64,000 nucleotides of DNA from Sanderia malayensis (lineage: Eukaryota > Cnidaria > Scyphozoa > Semaeostomeae > Pelagiidae). Shown here piece after piece: positions 49,201 to 61,200 of the stretch. The translations under genes and the position numbers were made by a program. The stretch lies in assembly GCA_013076295.1 (NCBI GenBank), contig RQOL01000855.1:1488001-1552000 (forward strand), given 5' to 3'. The notes under the pieces are model-generated. The model did no database searches and was not told the DNA's origin. It worked only from the letters and a program-made list of their open reading frames with translations. Numbering within the stretch: the first letter of the stretch is position 1; every line of letters begins with the position of its first letter.

Positions 49201-52200
49201 ACCAGGCACCTTGTTGACTCAAAGTGTGAGTGCAAGATCGTCCATTCCAATTAGGGTTTGCATTACCATCAACTGCTTTAGATGACTGACCATTAGGGTA
49301 GGTGCTGGACTGTGCGGTTGGCTTGCGTCTGGCCAAATTACCTGGCAAGTTAATTGAAGAAACGACCGTGAATATGTTTGTGTTTGTCTGTTCATTGATT
49401 GTCGTAATAAGCATAGACGCTGATCAGGGCGTGAACAAAAGTGTTTATGGGCAAGACATTTCGATGACGAGAGTAGCACATCTCAAAATGTTACACTCAT
49501 TAACGCTCCCGTTCACGACAAGCTCAACTTAAATTAAAATCAAATAAATGACGTCCAAGTTTCCCTTTTCCAAAACCCTTTCCCTTTGGTTACTTGCGTT
49601 AAAGGTCTTTTTCACTTGCTTACAATCGTATTTACCTATTTTTATCGCAGCCAAATATTTCTTAAAGGCATAAATCTTAACAATGGTCCTGGCTTTACTT
49701 ACCAGTGTATCGTGGAGGTGCTGGGGCAGGTGGGGCTGCGATGCCCTTCACGGCGTAGGCTTCTACTTCACAGAGTGTCAGGTACTCAACAACATTCAAC
49801 GTAACAAATACATAACGTCCCTTTCTTGGCTGAGAACAGATGAACGAGCGAGTCTGGCCCTTCTTCATAGCTCCGCTATAACGCGCACACCTGCAGAAAT
49901 AACACGACCAGTGTACCAGAGGCAAAAAAAGCAGCAATGACGGTGGCGATAATGGCGATAATGGCGATGACAATGGCGATGACAATGGATGATGATGATA
50001 ATAATGACGATGATGATAATGATGATAGTGATGATGATGATGATAACAATGATGATGATAATGGTGATGACGATGCAATATTTCATGAAGCAAAACAAGA
50101 TACTCACAATCCATTGGCTTTTGGATTTCTGTCTGTATTTCCAACTCTAATTTCAAAGTTTCTCAATCTATTCCAACAGCAGTCACCACGATTTGTCAAT
50201 TGCACTTTGCCCACAGTGTAGAATCTCTTCAGATCAACTCTCCACCATGGATTGGCTTGTCTTTGAGTATGAGTACATGACCTTCCACGCCAATTCGTGT
50301 TCTTGTTGCCATCAACAGCCTTCTTTGCTTGCCCACCTGGATAGGTAGACGATTGAGCTGCCGGCTTTCGTCTAGCAACATTTTCTGAAATAGATTACAC
50401 AGTTTATTTAAGATATTTCAATTTATTCGCGCTCATCTGCTCTATTCACACAGTTAAAATAACATCGAATAGCATAAACGTTTGAAATAAAACTGTACTT
50501 ACTTGTGAATGATGGTCGCAATTTAGGTGGTAGGGGAGCTGAAGAAAGAATGAACAGAAGTAAGAAATATTACAACGTAAGAATCAAAATCAATATTTCT
50601 CTAAATCTAAATAGTGTAATGGTCTAATCTAAATATTGCAAGTCTTGCGAATTCAGATATGTTATGTGGGTACTTATTCATAACAGATAGATTTCCAAGT
50701 ACCAGTTGCTTAGAATGAGATGCATCTCTACATAGCTTAATGCAGAAAAATATTAATTAACGAAAAATATTAACAAACGAACTAAAACATTTAATAGTAA
50801 CTTACGCATAATGACTTTCTTTGGAAGATCTATAAAATAGAAAAAGTGAAAACATTATTCAGTTGCTGCAACATACTATTCACGATGATTTACAAGCCTC
50901 CGAATATGGTGTTGAAAAAAGAATCAACCATTCCATCCACTGGTGCAAACTATAACAGTAATACACTTACTCACCACATCCACTGGTGCAAACTATAACA
51001 GAAATACATTCAACTCACCAATACTTCCTGAGATGACAGAAGGTCCTCTTCCTGGTCGTCTTGACTTGTCTTGCAGCCAACTGAACTTTCCTCTGCCTTT
51101 GTAGCCAATCAAGGAATAAGATGATCTTGTTCCGAGTCTGGGGTTAGCCTTGCCACCAATTAATTTCTAAAAGTTTAACAGAAAGAGGTGATAATAGCAT
51201 CGGGCAAAAAGCAGCTTCAATCATAGTTGGAACATGCTGGTAGCTGCAGAATCACGAGGCTACAAATCAACTAATAAACTGACAAGCTGTCTTACCAATG
51301 CTTGAATTGCTTGGTTTTTCAATTGATTATTGTGGTCATCTTTCGACGCTACAAGTACAATCTTGTTCGCAGGAAGTGATTGCACCCACTTGAGCATTCT
51401 TGCTGATGCTCTTGCATCGCCAGATGTATCAAAGTTCGCTCGACTGTAGTAATTTCCTTTGGGATAATTCAAGGCAACAAGATTGAAGCCACGTCTGTTT
51501 ATGCTTTTCTCGACGCCGTTTACTTTGATGGAACCATCGGTGCTTCCACAACGTCCCTTTGCAGGGGGGTCGTTGCAACCAACTGATTTCAGATCAATCT
51601 TCAATGCTGTGTAAACAAATTCAAATTGATCAGATAAACGTAGATGGTTATTTTACATGCAATGCATAAGCAGATATTATTACCTCGCAGTGTAAATGCT
51701 ACTTCAATGCTATTGCTAATGCTGATATTCTTACTGGAACCAATACGAGAAGTGCATAAGACGAAAATAATAGAGCTTACGTGGTCTTAAAGAGAAACCA
51801 GATGGTTTGTTTCCACGACATGTGTACTTGACATCCAAGTACTTGTAGGTTCCTCTACATGGGTCTCCGAATTTGCTGTTTACTGCTTTCAAACTGCAAA
51901 CTGGTTTGCCATTGCAGGCCCTTCCGACCACTGCCTCAGAACTAGAAACACGTGGATTAAAACAAATGTAGTCAGTTGATAAACAGATGTGAGAAAAGCC
52001 TTGGTAAGTTATGCAAATGTTGAGGCAGGAAGGGGCCGTACCTTCCAGCTTTGCATCTGGTATTTCTCATCCATTTACTTCGGCAAAGATCTTTTCCTGA
52101 ACGTCCATAAGCAGCTGAAGTGATCTGAATCACCTTTCCACCAGAGCACCTGAGCACTCCTGTGCGGCCTTCACAGATAACTGCTTTCAACTCACTGGCA

Positions 52201-55200
52201 GCTAGAGGTGAATTTAAAAAGCGCATTAATAATTTGACAAACGGATAACAAGCTAACTAACGCTTGAAAGTCGTGATAATAACATTAGACTTACGTTTCA
52301 ATGGTTCTTCGACAACCTTCTTCAATACTGCAAAGATAAATACAAATATTTACATACTTCAAGAATAAGTACAGATAAAACGACGCATTCTCTCCTTAAA
52401 ATTTCAAAATATTCGAAACTTACAGAGCTGAGCATAGATCTTTGAAGGTCCACGTCTCCTTGGGAAAGCTTTTTGTGTAGTCCATGACATCTTTTGACGA
52501 CCTTTGTATCCAAGAAGGGCGTAAGTAGATCGTACTTCTTTTTTAAACGGTTCCTGTCCTCCAATACTATACTGTAATATACAAACGCACAAACACCCAT
52601 CACCACATATTGATGCAATGTTATTGGCAATATGGCTGTATTTCTCAAAAGGTACATCGAAACTAGACTCACTACATCGCGTCCCTGTGCCGTTCGCTCG
52701 TAACTCGCTCAAAGCAACCAAGCAAGCAAAAACGAGTGAGGCACAGGGACGCAATGTAGTGAGTCCACATCAATACATCACTTACCAATGCTGAGTATGC
52801 TTTGGAAGTCATGCTCGCAGTGTACGAATCTTTCGAAGCAACGAAAACAAAACTATTTGGTTTGATTCTATCGATATGTGCGATAAATCGATTGGTTGCA
52901 GCTCTGCTTCCGTGGGTATCGAAGTTCTTCGATGAGATGAACTTGCCAGTATTGAAGTCAAAAACAACAACATTCAATCCACGTCTATTGACACTCCTCT
53001 CGCGTCCATTGACCTTGATTGATCCTGAGTTGGCACCGCAGTTCTTGCCTGGGTTAGGTGGATCATCGCAACCTTGTGCCGTTATCTGGACCTTCATAAC
53101 TGTGGAAATGAATTCATGATTACATTCAATACATTGGCACTGAGAAAGGGAATGCTTCCTTGTAACAGCATTCTACTTGTATGCATCGCAATTCATCATC
53201 CTACTTAAAATTACATATCATAATAGAAATAAAAAACATACCAATTCCTTTGCTTTCATCAGGTTTCGCACCTAAAATCGAACAAGAAAACAGCTTATTC
53301 GCAAGAAAATGCTTTAAAGAACGGCATATTTAACATATATAAAATACCATGATTAGAATTCCAGTTGCATTATTATTAATATAAAACATCAATATCGAGA
53401 ATAAACTTACTTGGCTTCTTCTCTCTTGGAATGCCAGATTGTCTGTAAAGATGATTTCCAAGTTTATTTCCTGGTCCCACAGCTGCAAGAAAGAGCACCT
53501 CGTGTAACATATACAGCTACAGCAATGCAAAAATATGCAGAGCCATAGTAATTTTAAGGTGCATACGGCCATAGCAATGGGGAAAATTACAATCATAATA
53601 ATGTAAACACAACTGAAAATGCAGATGAAGAGCATTACGTTGAATAAAGTGAAACAAATGAATAAGAATCAACTCACTTCTTAATAATGTCAACTGTAAA
53701 GACATAAGAGCTAAAGGAACGTGCATAACAGGCTCAACCATGAAAGCATCTTTCCTGTTATTCACAATTCCTTGAATTTGCACTTTATCAACGTTATCAC
53801 CAATTCCAATAGAAAACACCTGGTTACGACCACGCTGGAAGCCCCTTGTAACGGCTTTAATTGTGTTTACGTTGTCAGAGAACTTCGTTTGTGTAATCAC
53901 AAAGACCACTCGCTTTCCGGCTTCTCTGGTACGGAACATCGTCTTCTGTATCCAACTCAAAGCCTTCATTACGGTCTGTCCACTTGGAGTTGGCTGCATC
54001 TGTTCCATGTCCTTCATCAATTGGCTTGCACAGAAGATCTGGAATATATCAATGACTGATTTCAAGTAAATGCCTTGAAAAGAGTTACAGAGTTACTAAG
54101 AGCAGCCTCAAAGTAGACGCTTGAAACTTGCTTACGCGCATAAACATACGTTGTTTGGATAGAGGATGGGACGCCCTCAACTTACAAATGTCTTGAAAAG
54201 AATTACTTCTAACAAAGCTGTAAGAAACAACCTCAAAGTAGACGCTTGAAACTTGCTTGCACGCATAAACATACGTTGTTTGGATAGAGAATGAAACACC
54301 CCCTCAACTTACTTCTTTATCTTGGATGATAACTTTAGCGGGGTCCTTTCCAACTTGAACGATGCTAAATTTACTGCCTTCCATTCTGAACATTCTTGCA
54401 ATGTTGAAAACAAATCGTTTAACAAGCTCAAAATTTGCAGTTGTATGACCATCGACAATAAAGCCAACCTTTGCAGGTAAGATGGCTAGAAAAGGAATAA
54501 AATAGTGAATAACAATTACAAAACACTAAAGACAATGCACAAACAAATGCTACAAATCATTTTGTTCATACAGAACTACAAATCAATATGTTGATACACA
54601 TTGGTTATAGCTTCGTGTGTTGATGCTATAACTGCATAACAGTCTACGTACTTCCATATCCAAAGCAATTGATAGCCTTTTCCCAGTTCCATTGAGATGT
54701 TAGCTTTTTCAAAAGCGCGGGGGTGACGTCCATAACTGCGAAAAGGCGGATAAAACCATTACGAACAATACAATAACAGATAAAATAGCAGATGCAATGG
54801 GCTAAACAATAAGCAATAAATACCTTGAATACCACCATGAACATGATCATCTTTGTCATCTCCATCACCACCATTATCAACTGGCACAATTGGCCCTGTG
54901 TTCTTTCCATCGTTCTCTGTATCCTTATTCGTATTTCCACCAGCAGGATTCAAGCCTTGATTCTTTGACACCTTGTCACCTCCATTGTCCTTTTCTTTGT
55001 CACCAAGTCCTGGTTTTGTTGGTTGCTCTGGCTCAGTCGGTTTGGTTGGTCCAGTGGGTACTTCTGGCTTGGTTGGTACTTCTGGCTTAGTTGGGGTTTC
55101 TGGTACTCCTCCTGGTCCTACTGGCTTCTCTGGTGTCTCTGGTTCCTCAGGTTTACCAGGTTTGCCAGGTTTGCCAGGCTTACCTGGTTCTTCAGGCTTT

Positions 55201-58200
55201 CCAGGTTTTCCAGGTTCCTCTGGGCGTACTCCGGCTCCACCGCCACCAGGTTTACCTGGTTCCTCTGGAACAACAGGTGGACTGACTGGTTTTTCTGGCT
55301 CACCAGGCTTCTTCTCACCAGGTTTCTCGCCGGGCTTCGTTTCCCCTGGTCCCTCAACCTGCGGCTTTTCCTGTTACAAAACATCAACACTAACATTAGA
55401 AAAGCAAGCCTTATCCATGCAAAGGTCAAAGTGAATCCCAAACCAACTAGACTAAGGCCCTGTAATTAAGCCCTGGTGTTCGCAAAGATCCCCTATTGTG
55501 TTCCCATCGTTCATTTGCAAACATAAACCTGAAAATTTCTGGTGAGTGGTTTTATGATTGCGGGGCCCCACTGTGTTAAATCGAGAGAACAATATTTCGT
55601 TAGTAAACAACTTACTTCTTCTTTGTTTCCTTTCGTTCCTGGCCCACCGGCGTTTGGAGAGGGTTTTGGTGGAGTTGGTTTAGGGACTGGTTTCTTTGGT
55701 GGTACAGGTTCAACGTTTGTTCCTTTGGATCCACCACCAGCAGCCACATCAGTTCCACCATCACCCTTTGGTTCGTCACCAGTAGCTCCTCCCTTGCCTC
55801 CTTCACCCGAGTCCGGCTTTTGTGGACCGCCTGGTTTTCCGGGATCTGGTTTGCCTGAAGTTTCATCCGGTACACTACCAGACGTGGTCGTATCGGACAC
55901 ATCTTTTCCTCCATTTCCAGAATTTTCGGGCGTTACTTTGGTGTCCTTGGTTGGTCCATTGACAGCTATAATTGAGAGAGAAGAGTCTCTTATCAAGTAC
56001 TGCATAGAGAGCTCGGCATAAAGTATATCTGCCATGACACCAGTGATATAAAGGTATATCTCCTATTATGAGGAAGACTTACTCATTGTCAGTACGAATT
56101 GTATTCTCAGTACGATTACTGGGAGCTTCGAGTATGGTGACTGCATTGCAAAATCTCCAGTAGAAGCCAAGCCAGATATTTCTCCTCTATTCACATCACC
56201 AATTCCTGTCGAACAATCACAAATATTGTCTCAATCTCATAACAAAACGCACTCCTTGAATCCTGAACAGGTAAGAGGCAAACATTAGTAGACACAACGA
56301 GTAGTTACTAACAAAACTACGAGCTTACCAATTGAAAGCATCTTGACACCATCTCCGTTCATCCTGTCGAAAGGTTTTCGGAAATTATCAGATGAACCTC
56401 CTTGCATGACAGTGATCACGATTCTTGGCGTATTTCGTGGAAGCCTTCTGACAATTCTCCTCCACACGTAATTCAATGCTTTGCCAACATACGTTCTCTT
56501 GTCTGCCTTTGGACGGAACTTGGATACAAACTTTTGAATATCTTTGACCTTTGCGAACGTCTTGCTCCTGAATATGATTCGCTGTCTTCTACCGAAGCCA
56601 ACAAGTGTTACTTTGAGTGCTCCAGGTTTGAACAAACGAATAATGTTGTATAACAACTTCACAACCATATCAAAGTTACTGTCATCAGTTTCGTCGACAA
56701 CAAATACAAGTTCTGTGTTCATAAGTTCTAAAAGAAAGCATTGAATTTTGTATAAATCGCAAGGCTTCTGATTGAAACGGTTACAACTGAGAGTTGTGAG
56801 CATTAACGTGCAATCAATGCTGATCAATATTGTGTTAATCGAAATTCGTGTACTTACGACCATAAGTGATTCCACTCTTGATTTTATTCCAATCCCACAA
56901 TGACTTCAACTTTTCGATATCTTTGCTGGATCCAGAGTTTATAAATGGATCTACAGAAATAAGGGCAAAAAACAGCATGATAATATGACAGGTCCACAAA
57001 TGCAACAATTGTTTAAACGACTTGTCCTCTACTATCTCACGTATAGTTAAAATCTAACAAGGAACTGAATATTGCTTTTCAAATAACATCTATAATAGGG
57101 AACAAAAATCTTTGAGACACTTGTGAAATTACGAAAACCCCCATTTTCCACCCCCAATCCCCTAAAACAAAGTTACTCTCTCAATCAGACCCCTATGATC
57201 ATCGCACAAAAATAACTTTGTTGATGTTGTATAAGACTGTCTTATAAGACTGTGTAAGAATTTCGCCAACATTGCATAACAATGCCTCCGGACAGGGGGA
57301 CAAAATTTTTTTGGGGGGAAGGGGGGTGAATGATACGTACAAAACTTGTGAAAGTCGCAAGCATCCCAGGAAACCTGTCCTCTATTGTAGGCAACATGAA
57401 AATGTCACAAATAATGGGTCAACTCACCGACTGCGGGAGGAAGAGCAGGCTCATTTTCTGGCTTAGGACTTGGAGCTGGCATTACACCAGTGTCCTTCTG
57501 ACCTGGGTTCTTTCCGATGACTACAAGGAGAGATAAATAGTTAAATAACTCAATCATCGTATCATAATTTATCACTCTAAAAATGCTTTTGTCCATGTAA
57601 ATGCATTGCATGCACTTTACCTGTTCTTACGATGTTCTCAACTCTGACGAGAATCTTTGGCAGATCCTTCCACTTTCCGAAGAAGTATCTGTTAGAGATC
57701 GGTTTAAGGTCCTTGGCACCCACACCCTTTCCACCGCCAATGACAAACACACTGGCGCCTGTTTTGGTAATTTTTGCAGCCGGACCCTTTGGATCATCGC
57801 TAGACTTTCCGGTCGTAATGACAAAGACAATTTTTTTCCCAGTCTTATCAGGTGAAGAGGGGAGTAACTTTGCAGCGCCGTCGAGTGCAAGACCGATTCT
57901 CCTACCACCAGATCCAAAATACCTAAAATCGATAGGAACGATGGATGAAAATGCACCTGCTTGTTCCCGATGCATCAACCTCAGTGCCTCAGAAGTAAGC
58001 CTTGTTTCCATATAGTCGTCGAGGGTCGTTGAGGGTCGCTCAAAGGATTAAAATCAACTTTTGACAATGTCTCTGTGTGATTTTTAACCCTTTCAGCGAC
58101 CCTCAGCAACCCTCAAGTCCACAATCCACATAGCTAAGCTTCTAAGCTTGCTGCTAGATGACACAATAAACAATGATCTTATTAAAAAAACATATGAATA

Positions 58201-61200
58201 TTACCTGAGAGAACTAACAGCACGAAGAATAGTTCCAACTCCATCGTATGTCTTCCAATTTCCAAATGTATTGTCCAATGTTCCACCGAATGGAATGAAA
58301 GCAAAGTTTGTTGTCCTTGCGAAGAATCTGGCAATATTGTATGTCACTTTCTGTACCGTATCAAAGTGGTTTCTGTTTGTACCATCGATAAGGAAGATGA
58401 CATTTGATGGCTTGAGATCTGAAATAAGAAATTAAACATGACTTGAGACATGTCTCATCAGATAGGGCATGGTGAAAATTCTGACTCTATCAATTATAAT
58501 AGATTGGGTATGGATTAAAATCCAGATAACTGGAACCCACGATAGCTCGAGCATCGGATAAATCGAACCGATTAGCATTCCCCTTCAAAGCTTTGCAAGT
58601 GCCTTTTAGCCCTGGAAAACTCAAACTTTCGTGAACTCGAACCATATTAATCGGTCACTCAGAGGCTCGAGTTATCGGGATTTTACTTACTAACAATCAA
58701 ATATTTTTATTTACCGTAGTACAATAAATTGTAGTCATATGTCTTCCAGTCCCAATTCATGACAACATCAGTATCATCAACTGCAATAAACAGATGCAAA
58801 CAACATAATGCAACAACAGTTCTAAAACATCAAAATAAATACAAATGTATAAGTTAGTACTATACGCACCATCAATTTTTCCGCTTGAGCCAGTGTTTGG
58901 AGAGCTCTTTCCGACAACTGCAGAGAACAAATATTTGAATATTATTAAACTGCGTGACAATAGAAAACGTGCTGTATGTATGTACGGAATCGGCATAGAA
59001 CATTAGTAGTCATACTTTTAATTAGGCCTTCAAAAATGGCACCAGCTCCTGTCACAAGGGCGTCCATCTTCATGCCGAAGATGAATGAAGAAGAGAAAGC
59101 AATAAGCGACAATTCCTTTTGCTTGAATCCTCTATCACCGAGATTCGTGTTCGGTGCAAAACCAGTCAAACCACAACCAAACGTAATGATGCCTCGTTTT
59201 CGCAATTCGGCAGCAGGGTTGATGACGTCATCGCTAGATTTTCCTTTCGTGATCAAGAATAGAATGTTTGGATTGCCGGAGGGTGCGTCAGCGAATGCAG
59301 CCAGTGCTGCCTTCAACGCTGCACCAGTTTTGCGAGCATTCTTTTTCGATTTCGGTATGCGGTTGCATAATCTACGCACTTGTCTTCCGTTTCTCAGCAT
59401 CACCCAGTTGCTGGCTCTGTACTGCCCATCACCATAATCGATAATTGTGACGTATGTGCCAGACAGAGAGAAGAAGCGAATGATGTTGTAGACAAAATGG
59501 CGAATGTAGTTGAGATTCTTGACAAAGGAGCCCTCGATTACAAATGCAATGTTTGCCTTGTTCAAAACTTCGGAAAGAAAAACATTGCAGATTAGTATGT
59601 TCGAATTTCCCATGGAAATAGAACAAACCCCTCACTCAAACCCACACACGACTTATAAAATAAATATATCCTAATTATTTACGAGAAAAGTGCATAAGTA
59701 TTTAAGAGTAAAATAGAACATTATACCTCCATATTGTATTGGCTTGTATTTCTTTGGCCAGTCCCATGTTTTCTGAATATTCAAAATCGTGGTGTCACCT
59801 GAAATAGGGCAGTTTTATTTCACTATGACATCTTATTCAATATAAAATTGAACTCGACAAAGGAGATTAATATTGACTCGTACTTACCAACATTGATAGT
59901 CACTGCACCTCCTTTACCAATATCTGAAGAAAAACAACAAGCAAAGTTATAATTACAGTACCACAGCTAAATGGTACATTACAGTATAATTATACATGAG
60001 CAATATAATGCCAATAGTGATGCGAATAAGCAGCACCTTGCTTGATGAGGTCTTCTAATGCATTGAATCTATCAGGCGTTACAAACGACTTCTTCTCTCC
60101 AAACGCAACATATCCTGGCTTGGTTGCAATCTTGTTCAATTCATCAGTATACGTCTTGGACTTTGGATCAACACCAATAACCCAGACTTTGATTCCCTTT
60201 TTCCTGTACTTGTCACCAATAGGCTTCAGTATGTCGGTATCAGTTGGTTTGCCAACTGTAGACACAAACAAAATATTTGGACGGTTGTTCTTGTTCATTT
60301 GCACGATGAACTGCTTGTAAACTTCCACCATTGCTTGTCCGGTCTTCCTTGAGTCCCCGCGAACAACAGGGATAGAATTGATCGTAGACTGCAAGAGAAC
60401 AGAGTCAACTCACCCGAAGGCAATGGATATGATGCAATGTAAATAAACATACGGGAAGACATTAAGCAATATCTAGCTTTGCTCCTCTGCTATATAGTAC
60501 GAAGCACAAGGTTATAGCAATGAGACTTGACACCACGCACGGTAACGCACATGTTAGAGCTGCCTCCAACGTTTCCGAACCTGAGCCCCGTACAGTAAGA
60601 GTACATTGTGTTGTGCATTGTTACTATATTGTCTTTACTGTACTGTACTGCGTACTATAACTGACACCGATCCATGATTCTGTTGTGTGACAGTCTAGCT
60701 CTAAACAAGTAGAGAATGGCAGAGAGTACACAGCACATACGACAAGATATGTAGCTTAATACCTGAATATCCTGAGGACTAGAAAATGACTTCCAAATTG
60801 TGATTCGTTGCTGCGAAGCTCCGTAGGCGTAGATCGTGAAAGTTGTTCCTTGAAGCTGGAACAAGCGAATGTAATTGTAGAAGAGCTTTTGCAAGAATCC
60901 ACGTGATGCTGGGCTTGATGTATCCAACAGGATGCCAACATTGGCCTTTCCTAAGCCTCCATATTTCAAGCCCTTTATGTACTTGTACCAATTCCACTCA
61001 GAGTGATACCATACTCCACCTCCACCAGTTATCCCTGGAAGCAGAATAATAATACAAACATGTTTAAAATCATTGTATGTGCTTTGCATAGATGTGGAAA
61101 GGGACGAAATGTGTTTCGAGTGTGTGGCACAAAAAATTGGCAAGAATTAGCGACAAAAATGTATGATATAGTGTCAATTTATAAAATTAATTAAAAATAC

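Noticed and set aside
49865..50221. His/Ile-rich and Asp-rich frames
   Set aside because: Produced by the GAT microsatellite in an intron.
34872..50384. Repeated RGD in the F-type domains as integrin-binding sites
   Set aside because: The NRGDCC stretch is part of the F-type lectin fold and its fucose site, so RGD is expected there and not evidence of integrin binding.
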